Assembly (NCBI RefSeq): GCF_008364845.1
Contig: NZ_VTTP01000009.1
Coordinates: forward strand, 62,001-126,000
Reading direction: 5' to 3'
DNA: 64,000 nucleotides
Source of the DNA: Actinotalea subterranea
GTDB lineage: Bacteria > Actinomycetota > Actinomycetes > Actinomycetales > Cellulomonadaceae
Position numbers and translations under genes: made by a program. This document shows positions 7,656 through 17,054 of the stretch, piece after piece. The notes beneath the pieces were generated by a model. It saw only the letters and a program-made list of their open reading frames with translations, searched no databases and was not told the DNA's origin. Positions within the stretch are counted from its first letter, which is position 1, and every line of letters starts with the position of its first letter.

Positions 7656-9032
7656 TCAGGGGCGCTCGACGGGCCCGCGGGCCTCGACGGCACGGGCGTC
7701 GCGGCGACGCGCGAGGACCTCGCGCACCCTCGGCACGACGACGCCCTCGGCGCTCATGACCCGACGGGTCCGGCGCCTGCTCACGAGCACGCCGACGACC
7801 GAGACGAGCCACGGGACGGCCATGACCGCGAAGGCCGGCCGGAACGCGTCGAGGGACAACGGTGCGGCGCCGGCCGCCGCGGCGGCGTCGAGCACGACGC
7901 CCACCGCGAGGATCGAGACCACGGCCGCGGCGAACCCGCCGACGTTGACGAGCCCCGTCGCGGTGCCGAGGCGACCGGAGTGGTTGAACGTCCGCGCGAA
8001 GTCGAAGCCGATCGCGGACCCCGGGCCGCCGAGCCCCAGCACCACGACGAGGACCACGAGCAGCCACAGCGGGCTGCGCCCCGGGTGCACGAGGACGGCG
8101 GCCCACGCGAGGGCGGTCGCGAAGGCGATGGTGAGCACCATCCAGGAGCGCCGGAGCGGGTGCCGCCCCGTCAGGAGGCCGATGACGGGCCCGGAGAGCA
8201 CGACGGACAGGACGTTGACGCTCAGGAGCGCGCCTGCCGTCGCCGGCGAGAGACCCTGCGCCGACGTGAGGAACGGGAACCCCCACAGGAGCACGAAGAC
8301 CGTCAGCGAGAACTGCGTCGCCGAGTGCGACCAGAACCCGAGCCACGTGCCGGGCACACGGACGACGTCGCGCACCGGGCCGAGGAGTCCGCTGCGGGTG
8401 CGTACGACAGTGCCGGGCGGGCCGTCGCGCACGGCCGAGACGGCGAGCACGGCCGCGAGCACCCCGACCGCCGCGAGCCCCACGAAGGCCGGGGTCCAGC
8501 CGGCGAGGTGCAGCACCGCGACGAGCGGGACGGCGGCGGCCAGCTGGCCGACCTGCCCGAGGAGGCCGGTGAGCTGGGTGAACAGCGGGACGCGGCGGAC
8601 CGGGAACCAGGCTGCGACCAGGCGGATGACCGAGATGAACGTGGCGGCGTCGCCCGCCCCGATGAGGACGCGCGCCGCGTACGCGAGCGGCAGCGAGTCC
8701 GTCACGCCGAGCAGGAGCTGACCACCCGCCATGAGCACGGCGCCCGCCGAGATCAGCGCGCGCGAGCCGAAGCGGTCGAGCAGGACGCCCGCGGGGACCT
8801 GGAGCCCGGCGTACACGGCGAGCTGCACCATGACGAACGTCGAGAGCACGGTCGCGCTCACGCCGAACCGGTCGACCGCCTCGACCCCAGCGACCCCGAG
8901 CGAGCTGCGGTGCAGGACGGCAACGGCGTACGCCCCGATCGCCGCACCCCACACCAGGTGGGCGCGCGCCGCGGAGGGTCGCTCGAGCGACGGTCCGGCC
9001 TGCGTCACCGCCGACCGGACCGTTCGGTGCAC
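7656..9032 (-). CDS. MFS transporter
   Basis: A 458-residue membrane protein with about twelve hydrophobic helices and major-facilitator features: HRSSLGVAG early, VPAGVLLDRFGSRALISAG between helices 2 and 3 (motif A-like), and a central hydrophilic loop near residue 200. It resembles nitrate/sugar-phosphate-like MFS members found in actinobacteria, but the substrate cannot be read. The GTG at 9032 lies 5 nt from the PAC2 stop on the far side, so the two genes are probably co-transcribed. A GTG at 9008 is an alternative start; neither has a strong ribosome binding site. Confidence 0.82.
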   Translation of the reverse strand: MHRTVRSAVTQAGPSLERPSAARAHLVWGAAIGAYAVAVLHRSSLGVAGVEAVDRFGVSATVLSTFVMVQLAVYAGLQVPAGVLLDRFGSRALISAGAVLMAGGQLLLGVTDSLPLAYAARVLIGAGDAATFISVIRLVAAWFPVRRVPLFTQLTGLLGQVGQLAAAVPLVAVLHLAGWTPAFVGLAAVGVLAAVLAVSAVRDGPPGTVVRTRSGLLGPVRDVVRVPGTWLGFWSHSATQFSLTVFVLLWGFPFLTSAQGLSPATAGALLSVNVLSVVLSGPVIGLLTGRHPLRRSWMVLTIAFATALAWAAVLVHPGRSPLWLLVVLVVVLGLGGPGSAIGFDFARTFNHSGRLGTATGLVNVGGFAAAVVSILAVGVVLDAAAAAGAAPLSLDAFRPAFAVMAVPWLVSVVGVLVSRRRTRRVMSAEGVVVPRVREVLARRRDARAVEARGPVERP

Positions 9033-9036
9033 GAGG

Positions 9037-9975
9037 TCACGGGGTGGATCCGTCGCCCCCCTGCTGCTGCGCGAGGAAGCGCTCGAACTCCGCACCGAGC
9101 TCGTCGGCGGTCGGCAGGTCGCTCGTCTCGGCGAGCAGGTTGGTGCGCCCGATGACCCGCGTGAACGAGTCGTACTGCTCCTCGAGGGCGTGCACGACGG
9201 AGCCGATCTCCTCCGAGCCCGCGACCTGCCGCTCGACCTCGGCGAGCGCGTCCGCCGCCGGACCCTCGAGCCCGGAGGTGCCGAGCTCGAGGCCCGTGGC
9301 CCGCTCGACCTGCTCGAGCGCGACCAGGGAGGCCTGCGGGAACGTCGACTGCGCGAGGTAGTGCGGCACGTGGACGGCGAACCCCATCGCGTCGTGCCCC
9401 CACCGGCCGAGGCGGTACTCGAGGACCGCGCTCGCGCTCGCCGGCACCTGGACGGTCCCGAACCACGACACGTGGTCCTCGACGAGCTCGGGGCGCGAGC
9501 CGTGCGCCGTCACGCCGAGCGGGCGCGTGTGCGGCACGCCCATGGGGATGCCGTGGACGCCGACGGTCAGCGGGACGCGGAAGCGCTCGACGATCTGCCG
9601 CACGGCGGCGACGTAGCGCTCCCACTGGACGTCGGGCTCGACGCCGTGCAGGAGCAGGAACGGCACGTTCTCGCCGTCGCGCACCACGTCCACCACGAGC
9701 TCGGGCGCGGTGTAGTCGCTCCATGTCGCGGCGTCGAACGTCATCATCGGCCGCCGCGACCGGTAGTCGAGGAGCTCGTCCACGTCGAAGGTCGCCAGTC
9801 GCTGGGTCGTGAAGCTCGACACCAGGTGCTCGGCGGCCGTCTGGCCGGCGTTCCCGGCGTCGACGAACCCGCGCACCATGTGCAGCAGCAGCGGGCCTGC
9901 ACCGGCGTCGGCGCGCTCGGCCAGCTCGTTCGCGACGTCCTCGTCGATCGTGTAGATCTCACCAGGGTCTCGCAT
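9037..9975 (-). CDS. PAC2 family protein (proteasome-assembly-chaperone-like)
   Basis: A 312-residue protein of the PAC2 fold. It opens with PLLLHMVRGFVDAGNAGQTAAEHL, the family's conserved glycine-rich first strand-helix, and carries later conserved segments VPFLLLHGVEPDVQW and HDAMGFAVHVPHYLAQS. Actinobacterial PAC2 proteins are abundant and widespread; a link to the bacterial proteasome is plausible but unproven. ATG at 9975 with a good GGAGG ribosome binding site. First gene of a probable two-gene unit with the MFS transporter. Confidence 0.87.
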   Translation of the reverse strand: MRDPGEIYTIDEDVANELAERADAGAGPLLLHMVRGFVDAGNAGQTAAEHLVSSFTTQRLATFDVDELLDYRSRRPMMTFDAATWSDYTAPELVVDVVRDGENVPFLLLHGVEPDVQWERYVAAVRQIVERFRVPLTVGVHGIPMGVPHTRPLGVTAHGSRPELVEDHVSWFGTVQVPASASAVLEYRLGRWGHDAMGFAVHVPHYLAQSTFPQASLVALEQVERATGLELGTSGLEGPAADALAEVERQVAGSEEIGSVVHALEEQYDSFTRVIGRTNLLAETSDLPTADELGAEFERFLAQQQGGDGSTP

Positions 9976-10080
9976 CACGTCCTCCGTCCCCGCGCACAGC
10001 ATCCGTCGTAGGTGCCGCGCGGCAGCCTCGTCCCGTCGTCGCAGTGGGCAACGCACGACGCCGCGCGGGCATTCCAGCGC

Positions 10081-10518
10081 TCACCGTGAGGGCAGGCGGA
10101 CCACGGAGACGAAGAAGTCGTCGATCTGTCGCACGACGTCGATGAACCGCTCGAAGTCCACCGGCTTGGTCACGTACGCGTTCGCGTGGAGCGAGTAGCT
10201 GCGCAGCACGTCCTCCTCCGCCTCCGACGTGGTCAGGACGACGACCGGGATGCTGCGCAGGCTCTCGTCGGACTTCATCGCGCTGAGCACCTCGCGGCCG
10301 TCCATCCGCGGCAGGTTGAGGTCGAGGAGGACGAGGTCCGGCGTCGGGGCGTCCGTGTACTCGCCCTCCTTGCGCAGGAAGCTCATCGCGCTCACGCCGT
10401 CGCTGACGACGGTCAACCGGTTGGCGACCTTGTTCTCGGCGAACGCCTCGCGCGTCATGAGGACGTCGCCCGGGTCGTCCTCGACGAGCAGCACGTCGAT
10501 CGTCTTGTGGTCAGGCAT
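10081..10518 (-). CDS. Single-domain response regulator (Rcp1/CheY-like)
   Basis: A 145-residue receiver with no output domain. Phosphorylation pocket: [10 protein letters not shown] (acidic pair), [13 protein letters not shown] (phospho-acceptor Asp), [12 protein letters not shown] (Thr) and [11 protein letters not shown] (Lys). The wording resembles Rcp1-type regulators that pair with phytochrome-like histidine kinases. Its ATG overlaps the upstream kinase stop by 8 nt, so it is very likely translated with the kinase and phosphorylated by it. It may relay phosphate to another protein or act as a phosphate sink. Confidence 0.93.
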   Translation of the reverse strand: MPDHKTIDVLLVEDDPGDVLMTREAFAENKVANRLTVVSDGVSAMSFLRKEGEYTDAPTPDLVLLDLNLPRMDGREVLSAMKSDESLRSIPVVVLTTSEAEEDVLRSYSLHANAYVTKPVDFERFIDVVRQIDDFFVSVVRLPSR

Positions 10519-12310
10519 CGGGGCCGTCCTCTCCGCCGGAACCGGCGTCCTGCGGGCCCGCGGCAGGCTCTGCCGCGGGGTCGTTGCGTGCGGTGGGCGC
10601 CGGGTCCACCCCGGGCGCGCCGTCGGCACCGGGCTCGCCCGGGTCGACGTCCGCGGCCGCCGGCAGGGTCCACCGGATGGTGGCGCCCTCGGTGGCGTCC
10701 GGGTCGATCCAGATGTGCCCGTTGTGGTACTCCACGATCTTCTTGCACAGGGCCAGCCCGATGCCGGTGCCCTCGTAGACGTCCTTCGCGTGCAGGCGCT
10801 GGAAGATCACGAAGACCCGGTCTGCGTACTGCGGGTCGATCCCGATGCCGTTGTCGTGGCAGGCGAGCTCCCACGATCCTTCCACCCTTCGCGCCTCGAG
10901 CCGCACGACGGGCGGTCGGTCCGGGTGGCGGAACTTCAGGGCGTTGCCGACGAGGTTGGCCAGGAGCTGGACGAGCAGCGGCTCCTCGCCGCGGACCACG
11001 GGCAGGCCCTCACCGTCGATCGTCGCGCCGGTCGCCTCGATCGTGTCCTGCAGGTCACGTGTGGCCTGCGTGAGCGCCTGCGCCATGTCGACGTCGGAGA
11101 CCTCGCCACCGATCCTGCCGACGCGCGAGAAGCCGAGGAGGTCGTTGATGAGCCGCTGCATGCGCTTCGCGCCGTCGACGGCGAAGCCGATGTACTGGTC
11201 GGCGCGCTCGTCGAGCTGCCCCTCGTAGCGCTTGGCGAGCAGCTGCGTGAAGCTCGCGACCTTGCGCAGGGGCTCCTGGAGGTCGTGCGACGCGACGTAG
11301 GCGAACTGCTCGAGGTCCCGGTTGGAGCGGCGCAGGTCCTCCGCCTGCTCGACGAGCTGCGCGTGCGACGCCTCGAGCTCGGCCTGCGCGGAGCGGGCCT
11401 CGGTCACGAGCACGGCGAGCCGTCCGCGCATCTGCTCGACGTCGCGCGCGACCTCGCCGACCTCGCCCGTGCCCGTCAGGCGCACGGCGTGGCCGACGTC
11501 GCCCTCGGCCACGACGCGCGCGTCCGCGGCGAGCTCCCCCAGGGGGTCCGTGACCCAGCGGCGCAGGTACACCCACAGGAGCGTGCCGACGACCACGGCC
11601 GCCACCGGGAAGGCGACGAGGATCGCCCGCAGCGTCGCGATCGAGGAGCGCATCGCGTCCACGGAGTCGGAGCGCGCCTCACGCAACGCCGCGCGGTACT
11701 CGACCAGAAGCCCTCTGACGTCGTCGAACAGGGCGCTCCCCGCCTCGATGTCCGCCGCCGTGACCGCGGCCGCCCCGCCCTCGTCGACCGCGGCGATCGC
11801 CGGCTCGGCGAAGCCGGAGTACCAGGCGGCGGCCGCCGCGTCCGCCTCGGCCCGCAGGCGGAGCACCCGGTGATCGCTCCCCAGCTCCTCGACGAGGTCC
11901 GCCTCGACGTCGGGCGGGGCGTCGCCCGCGTCGCCCTGGGTGTCGGCGCTCACCCGGTGGAACGTCTCGAGGGTCACTGGGTTGCCCGTCAGCGCGTAGC
12001 CGCGGACGGACGTCTCGGCGTCGACGAGCATCGTGTAGCCCGCGTCCGCCTCGGTCACCGCGCGGAAGTACGTGCCGGTGACCGCCGTGAGCCGCTCGCT
12101 CGCAGCGGCCAGTGCCCACAGCGCGGCGGCGAGCATCACGACGAGCACGACGGCGGCGGCGATCAACGCGGCGCTGAGCCGGCGGCGCAGCGACATCTCC
12201 TGCCCGGGGCGCCGCCGACCACCCGACGGGCGGGCGGCCACGTCCGGCGACGTCATCGGGCTGCGCGCGGACGTGGCATCGGGGGCGGCAGCCTCCTGCG
12301 CCGCCGTCAT
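10511..12310 (-). CDS. CHASE3 sensor histidine kinase
   Basis: A 599-residue membrane kinase. Order: cytoplasmic low-complexity N-terminus; transmembrane helix ~46-70; extracytoplasmic CHASE3 domain ~72-215 ([31 protein letters not shown] is its signature region); transmembrane helix ~225-248; HAMP ~250-292; coiled coil; dimerisation domain with phospho-acceptor His342 in [11 protein letters not shown]; ATPase domain ending [19 protein letters not shown]; and a disordered acidic, Pro/Ala-rich tail. The histidine region is of the phytochrome-like class that pairs with Rcp1-type regulators, as encoded next. ATG overlaps the upstream gene's stop (ATGA). Confidence 0.93.
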   Translation of the reverse strand: MTAAQEAAAPDATSARSPMTSPDVAARPSGGRRRPGQEMSLRRRLSAALIAAAVVLVVMLAAALWALAAASERLTAVTGTYFRAVTEADAGYTMLVDAETSVRGYALTGNPVTLETFHRVSADTQGDAGDAPPDVEADLVEELGSDHRVLRLRAEADAAAAAWYSGFAEPAIAAVDEGGAAAVTAADIEAGSALFDDVRGLLVEYRAALREARSDSVDAMRSSIATLRAILVAFPVAAVVVGTLLWVYLRRWVTDPLGELAADARVVAEGDVGHAVRLTGTGEVGEVARDVEQMRGRLAVLVTEARSAQAELEASHAQLVEQAEDLRRSNRDLEQFAYVASHDLQEPLRKVASFTQLLAKRYEGQLDERADQYIGFAVDGAKRMQRLINDLLGFSRVGRIGGEVSDVDMAQALTQATRDLQDTIEATGATIDGEGLPVVRGEEPLLVQLLANLVGNALKFRHPDRPPVVRLEARRVEGSWELACHDNGIGIDPQYADRVFVIFQRLHAKDVYEGTGIGLALCKKIVEYHNGHIWIDPDATEGATIRWTLPAAADVDPGEPGADGAPGVDPAPTARNDPAAEPAAGPQDAGSGGEDGPDA

Positions 12311-13500
12311 CGGGCGGAGCCCGCCCAGCCGAGCACGACGAGGGCCGTGTCGTCGACGAGGTTGCCGCCGTGACGCGCCCGGACCGCCTCGAGGATCCGG
12401 TCGACGAGGTTGGGCTCCCCCGGCGCCGGCGGCTCCCCGATACCCGGGTCCGTCGCGACCTGCTGCTCCATGAGGCGCTGGAGCCCCTCCTCGCCGAGGC
12501 GCGTCAGGCCGTCGTCCACCGTGGTCTCGAGGACGCCGTCGGTGAAGAGGATGACCCGCCAGCCCTCCGGGAGGTCCACGTGCTGCGGCTGCCAGCCCCC
12601 GAGCACCGGGATTCCGAGGGCCCGTCCCCGCGTGTCGGACGGCAGGACGGTCGTCGGGACGCCGAGCAGGAACGGCGACGGGTGGCCGCACAGGTACAGC
12701 TCCATCGACCGCCGGTCGGGCGCGACGACGACCATGACGAGCGTCGCGAAGATCTCGGGCCGCCCCCGCTCGGCGTGCAGGATCTGCTCCACGACGTCGA
12801 GGACCTTGCCCGCGGGCAGGCCTGCGAGCACGGACGTGCGCCAGGCCGTGCGCAGGGTCGCTCCGAGGGCGGCCTCGTCGGGGCCGTGCCCGGCGACGTC
12901 GCCGACGACCGCGGCCACGGAACCGTCGTCGCGCTCCACCACGTCGTAGAAGTCGCCCCCGAGGAGCCCGTCACGCCCCGCTCGGTAGCCGACGAGCACC
13001 TCCAGGGCACCGTCGCCGACGAGCGGGGTGGGCAGCAGCGCGCGCTCCAGCCGCGATGTCTCGTAGTCGCGCAGCTGCGCGCGGTAGAGCTCACGCTCCT
13101 GGCTCTCGGCGTGCCGGCGCTGGATCGCGTACCGCACCGAGCGCACCAGGAGCTCGGGCTCGACGTCGCCCTTGACCAGGTAGTCCTGCGCGCCCGCGGC
13201 GACCGCCCGCAGGCCCTGCCCCGTGTCCGTCAGACCGGTGAGCACGACGACGGCGGGGCTCTGGGGGGCCGTGATGACGCGCTCGAGCGCCGTGATGCCG
13301 ACCGCGTCGGGTAGGCCGAGGTCCAGCAGCACGCAGTCGACGTCGAGCTGTGTCAGGGCGGAGTCGACGGTCCGCGCGCGCCGCAGGTCCACGGGCGCGT
13401 GCCCGTCGGCGAAGAGCTCCGCGACGAGGAGCGCGTCCGCGTCGTCGTCCTCCACCAGCAGCACCGTGAGGGGCCGCGGGTCGATCTCGTTGTACGGCAC
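12307..13500 (-). CDS. Response regulator with PP2C-type serine phosphatase output
   Basis: A 397-residue fusion. Receiver ~10-125: [13 protein letters not shown], phospho-acceptor Asp in [19 protein letters not shown], and DYLVKGD. Then a short helical linker and a PPM/PP2C (SpoIIE/RsbU-like) domain with metal-binding motifs [31 protein letters not shown] and [10 protein letters not shown]. In known systems such phosphatases dephosphorylate an anti-anti-sigma (STAS) protein to release a sigma factor, but no STAS or anti-sigma gene is in this window. GTG start with GAAGGG upstream. First gene of the cassette with the kinase and the single-domain regulator. Confidence 0.93.
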   Translation of the reverse strand: MPYNEIDPRPLTVLLVEDDDADALLVAELFADGHAPVDLRRARTVDSALTQLDVDCVLLDLGLPDAVGITALERVITAPQSPAVVVLTGLTDTGQGLRAVAAGAQDYLVKGDVEPELLVRSVRYAIQRRHAESQERELYRAQLRDYETSRLERALLPTPLVGDGALEVLVGYRAGRDGLLGGDFYDVVERDDGSVAAVVGDVAGHGPDEAALGATLRTAWRTSVLAGLPAGKVLDVVEQILHAERGRPEIFATLVMVVVAPDRRSMELYLCGHPSPFLLGVPTTVLPSDTRGRALGIPVLGGWQPQHVDLPEGWRVILFTDGVLETTVDDGLTRLGEEGLQRLMEQQVATDPGIGEPPAPGEPNLVDRILEAVRARHGGNLVDDTALVVLGWAGSAR

Positions 13501-13600
13501 ACGTCACCCTTCGCTGGCCCGCCCGACGGCGCCACCGTGGACCGCGGGAGGTCCATGGAGGCCGCGGGCCCGATCCTAGGGCGCGCGGGCCCGTCGTGCT

Positions 13601-13640
13601 CGCAGAGGCGCGGGCCGCCTCGCAGAGGCGCGGGCCGCGC
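13601..13640. repeat. 20-bp direct tandem duplication
   Basis: Two adjacent 20-bp copies begin CGCAGAGGCGCGGGCCGC and differ only in their last two bases. They lie in the divergent gap between the phosphatase operon and helD, about 60 nt upstream of the helD -10 element. Confidence 0.85.
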
Positions 13641-13701
13641 AGAAGTCGCGTGACCGGACGCCCGCCGCGCCGAAGTGGCCCGCGAGGACCTCCGGAGGGC
13701 A

Positions 13702-13707
13702 GATAAT
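13702..13707 (+). promoter_or_regulatory. Putative -10 element for helD
   Basis: GATAAT differs by one base from TATAAT and lies 38 nt before the helD GTG, leaving a leader of about 30 nt that ends in a GAGGGGG ribosome binding site. No clear -35 is seen. Confidence 0.5.
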
Positions 13708-13745
13708 GGACGGCCGATCGCGCGACGTCCGACCGAGGGGGCCCA

Positions 13746-16088
13746 GTGACAGGCAGGCAGGACCAGCTCCACGAGGAGCAGGCCGCAGTCGACGTCCGGT
13801 ACGCGCGGCTCGACGCGCTGCGCGCCCAGACGGCGGCGCGCCTCGCCCGCACGCGACGGGTCGGCCCGTCGGGCTCGCCGCAGAACCGGTCCGAGCGTGA
13901 CGCCTTCGCGACGCTCTACGAGGACCGGCTCGCCCAGCTCGACGCCGTCGAGCAGCGGCTCTGCTTCGGTCGGCTCGACCTGGCCGACGGTGGGCTGCGC
14001 TACATCGGCCGCATCGGGCTCACGGACAGCGAGCACACGTCGCTCCTCACGGACTGGCGCGCACCTGCGGCCCAGCCGTTCTACCGCGCGACCGCTGCCC
14101 AGCCCGACGGCCTCGTGCGTCGGCGCCACATCGTGACCCGGGGCCGTGCGGTGACCGGCCTTGAGGACGAGGTGCTGGACCTGGCCCTCCTGACCGGCGA
14201 GGACGGCGACGAGGCGGTGCTCGCGGGCCTGTCCGGCGAGGGCGCGCTGCTCGCCGCGCTGGCCGCGGGACGCACCGGACGCATGGGCGACATCGTCGCG
14301 ACCATCCAGGCCGAGCAGGACGCGATCATCCGCTCCGAGCTCGCGGGTGCACTCGTCGTGCAGGGCGGGCCGGGGACCGGGAAGACCGCCGTGGCGCTGC
14401 ACCGTGCCGCGTACCTGCTGTACGCGCACCGCCGCACGCTCGAGCGATCGGGCGTGCTCCTCCTGGGGCCGAGCCGGACGTTCCTGCGCTACATCGACCA
14501 GGTGCTCCCGTCCCTCGGGGAGACCGGCGTCGTGACCACGACGGTCGCGGACCTCTTCCCCGGGCTCGACGCCGTCGGCCAGGAGCCGGACGCCGTCGCA
14601 GAGATCAAGGGGCGGCCGACGATGGCCCGAGTCGTCGCGCGCGCCGTCCGCCAGCGGCAGCGCACACCGCGCGAACCCGTGACCGTGTCCATCGACGGCA
14701 GGCCCGTGACCGTGACGCCCCGCGACGTCGCGGACGCGATCGGCCGCGCCCAGCGGACGGGCAAGCCCCACAACCTGGCCCGCGTGGGCTTCGTGCGCGA
14801 CATGCTCGGGCGCCTCGCTCAGCAGTACGTCGAGGGCCTCGGTCAGAGCGTGCCGCCCGAGGACCGCGCGGACATCGTGGAGGAGCTGCGCACGACGCGC
14901 GAGATCCGGGTCGCCCTCAACCTCGCGTGGATGCCGCTGACGCCCGAGCGCCTGGTGGACGACCTCCTGAGCAAGCCGCACCGGCTCGCCGCCGCCGCGC
15001 CCGACCTGTCCCCCGCCGAGCGTGACCTGCTCCTGCGCGAGCCCGGCTCGCCGTGGACCCCGGCGGACGTCCCCCTCCTCGACGAGGCGGCGGAGCTGCT
15101 CGGCGAGGACGACCAGGCCGAGCGCGCCCAGGCCGCGGAGAACGCCCGCCGACGCTCGGCCGAGCTCGACTACGCGCGCCAGGTCCTCACGTCCTCCGGC
15201 GCCGGCGGCGGTCTCGTGAGCGCCGAGGTCCTCGCGGAGCGGTTCGCCCACTCCGGGCCGTCGCTGACGACCGCGGAGCGCGCGGCCTCGGACCGCACCT
15301 GGACCTACGGGCACGTGGTCGTCGACGAGGCCCAGGAGCTCTCGCCGATGGCCTGGCGCATGGTGCTCCGGCGCTGCCCCACGCGTTCGATGACGATCGT
15401 GGGGGACGTCGCGCAGACGGCCGCGCCGGGCGGTGCCCGGCGATGGGACGCGATGCTCGACCCCGTCCTGCGGGGGTCGTGGCGGCTCGCCGAGCTGACG
15501 GTCAACTACCGGACCCCGGCCCTCGTGGCACGCACGGCGCAGGACGTCGCGACACGCGCCGGGCTGCCCGTGAGCGACCTCACGTCCGCACGGGAGGTGC
15601 CGCGGTCGCTCCTGGTCACGCCGACGTCCCCCGGCGCCGTGGTCGGCGCCACCGTCGACGCGACGGTCGAGGCGCTCCGAGCCCTCGGGGTCGCGCCCGG
15701 TGACGGACGTCACGACGCGATGCCGGTGGGGGTGGACGCGGGCGCCGACGGCGCGGCCGCCGCGGGCCGCGTCGCGGTGATCGCGGCGGACCACCGGGTG
15801 CGGGCGCTCCGGGACGCCCTCTCGTCCTCGCCGGTCGGGGACCACCTGCACGCCGACGGGTCGGGCTCGGTCCTCGACGCCCGGCTCGCGGTCATGGGCC
15901 CGCGCGCCAGCAAGGGGCTCGAGTTCGACGTCGTGGTGCTCGTCGAGCCGACCGAGGTCGCACGGAGCGGCGCCGGTGACCTCTACGTCGCGATGACGCG
16001 CCCGACCCAGGCGCTGCGGGTCGTGACCAGCGCGCCGCTGCCGGACGGCTTCGCCGACGTCGCGAGCTACTCCTCGCAGGCGACCTGA
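13746..16088 (+). CDS. HelD-like UvrD/Rep-family helicase (RNA polymerase recycling factor)
   Basis: A 780-residue SF1-type ATPase. N-terminal coiled-coil arm ~1-65, then a HelD-specific block (RYIGRIGLTDSEHTSLLTDWRAPAAQPFY), Walker A VQGGPGTGKTAVALHRAAYLL near residue 205, Walker B VVDEAQELSPMAWRM, and late motifs including ASKGLEFDVVVLVEP and VAMTRPTQAL. Length and order fit the actinobacterial HelD class, which pushes its arms into RNA polymerase channels to release stalled complexes; related proteins can protect against rifampicin. GTG start with a GAGGGGG ribosome binding site. Its 3' end overlaps the convergent protease gene by 22 nt. Confidence 0.88.
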   Translation: MTGRQDQLHEEQAAVDVRYARLDALRAQTAARLARTRRVGPSGSPQNRSERDAFATLYEDRLAQLDAVEQRLCFGRLDLADGGLRYIGRIGLTDSEHTSLLTDWRAPAAQPFYRATAAQPDGLVRRRHIVTRGRAVTGLEDEVLDLALLTGEDGDEAVLAGLSGEGALLAALAAGRTGRMGDIVATIQAEQDAIIRSELAGALVVQGGPGTGKTAVALHRAAYLLYAHRRTLERSGVLLLGPSRTFLRYIDQVLPSLGETGVVTTTVADLFPGLDAVGQEPDAVAEIKGRPTMARVVARAVRQRQRTPREPVTVSIDGRPVTVTPRDVADAIGRAQRTGKPHNLARVGFVRDMLGRLAQQYVEGLGQSVPPEDRADIVEELRTTREIRVALNLAWMPLTPERLVDDLLSKPHRLAAAAPDLSPAERDLLLREPGSPWTPADVPLLDEAAELLGEDDQAERAQAAENARRRSAELDYARQVLTSSGAGGGLVSAEVLAERFAHSGPSLTTAERAASDRTWTYGHVVVDEAQELSPMAWRMVLRRCPTRSMTIVGDVAQTAAPGGARRWDAMLDPVLRGSWRLAELTVNYRTPALVARTAQDVATRAGLPVSDLTSAREVPRSLLVTPTSPGAVVGATVDATVEALRALGVAPGDGRHDAMPVGVDAGADGAAAAGRVAVIAADHRVRALRDALSSSPVGDHLHADGSGSVLDARLAVMGPRASKGLEFDVVVLVEPTEVARSGAGDLYVAMTRPTQALRVVTSAPLPDGFADVASYSSQAT

Positions 16089-16945
16089 CCCACGAGGGCG
16101 AGCCCTTGGAGGTCGCCCGGCCCCAGGTCGGTCCTCGTGGAGGTCATCGGGTGCATGAGCTCCGTCGCGTCGTCGACGTGGTCGAGGCCCAGCACGTGCG
16201 CCAGCTCGTGGACGACGATGGCCCGCGCCTGGGCGTACCCGTCGGAGCGGCCGAGGATCGCCGTGAGGTCGGGGGTGTCGAGCACCAGGCGTCCGGCCGC
16301 GAGCCAGGTCCCCTGGCCGCTCGCCCCCGGCACGGCGGCTGAGCCGCCCACGCCGGCGACCTGGCCCGCGAGCTCGGGCACCGATGTCTCGTCCGACCAC
16401 GCGACCAGCACCGGGGCCCACGCGGCGCCGTACCGGTCCGGCTGGATGAGGGCACGCCCGAGGGCGGGCGGCTCATCCGTCGGCCCGACGTCGATGAACG
16501 CCAGGCCGCTCGCCGCCGACACGATCGCGATCGCGTCCGTGACGAGCTGGTCGCCACCCTGGGGGGCGCCGTCCGGCCGCATCGCGTAGCGCACCGGTCG
16601 GCACGGGTCGTACCCGACGGGCGCCCCTGCCTCGTCGGTGTGCAGGAAGGCGTGCGACCCCGCCGTGGTCACCGGCACCGGGGGCAGGACGCGGCCCGAC
16701 GACGGGTCCGGCCGCGGGACCGCGACCGCGGCCCCGTCGATCTCGACGTACGCGCGGGGACGAAGGATGTCTGCCGGCTCCCAGCCCTCGGGGAGCACCA
16801 GCGCGGTGACCGCGACCACGGCCGCGAGCAGGACGAGGGCACCGAGGGTGCGTCCGGGCCGCCGCCGGGACCGGCGGGCCGCACGATCCATCTGGCGCAC
16901 GACCCTGCGGGCGCGCCGCCGCTCCCGCCGCTCATGCCTGTCCAC
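16067..16945 (-). CDS. Membrane-anchored matrixin-like zinc metalloprotease
   Basis: A 292-residue protein. A highly basic N-terminus is followed by one hydrophobic helix (~34-51), so the rest should be extracytoplasmic, either anchored or cleaved. Near the C-terminus the metzincin motif HELAHVLGLDH (246-256) and a Met-turn ELMHP (Met264) are complete, predicting a functional zinc site. Substrate unknown. GTG at 16945 is chosen because a CACACT hexamer lies 6 nt upstream, as at leaderless starts in this genome; ATG at 16891 is the alternative. Convergent with helD, overlapping by 22 nt. Confidence 0.8.
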   Translation of the reverse strand: MDRHERRERRRARRVVRQMDRAARRSRRRPGRTLGALVLLAAVVAVTALVLPEGWEPADILRPRAYVEIDGAAVAVPRPDPSSGRVLPPVPVTTAGSHAFLHTDEAGAPVGYDPCRPVRYAMRPDGAPQGGDQLVTDAIAIVSAASGLAFIDVGPTDEPPALGRALIQPDRYGAAWAPVLVAWSDETSVPELAGQVAGVGGSAAVPGASGQGTWLAAGRLVLDTPDLTAILGRSDGYAQARAIVVHELAHVLGLDHVDDATELMHPMTSTRTDLGPGDLQGLALVGQVACEE

Positions 16946-17054
16946 GGGGCAAGTGTGGCAGCGGGCACGGACACGGGCGCGGTTCCGACGTCCCGGGCGT
17001 CCCGCCTGTCGGTCGAGTTTTGGCCCGTGGCCCGCCGAGGGCCACGATGGGGCC

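Noticed and set aside
7403-7759. A 118-codon plus-strand open frame upstream of the cold-shock gene
   Set aside because: No ribosome binding site or family likeness; it overlaps the end of the MFS gene and the predicted cold-shock leader.
9657-9676. GAACGGCACGTTC inside the PAC2 gene as a possible LexA box
   Set aside because: The half-sites are 5 nt apart, not 4, the flanks do not match, and it is deep inside a coding region.
13353-16421. A 1022-codon open frame antisense to helD
   Set aside because: Same shadow effect; helD carries all expected helicase motifs on the opposite strand.
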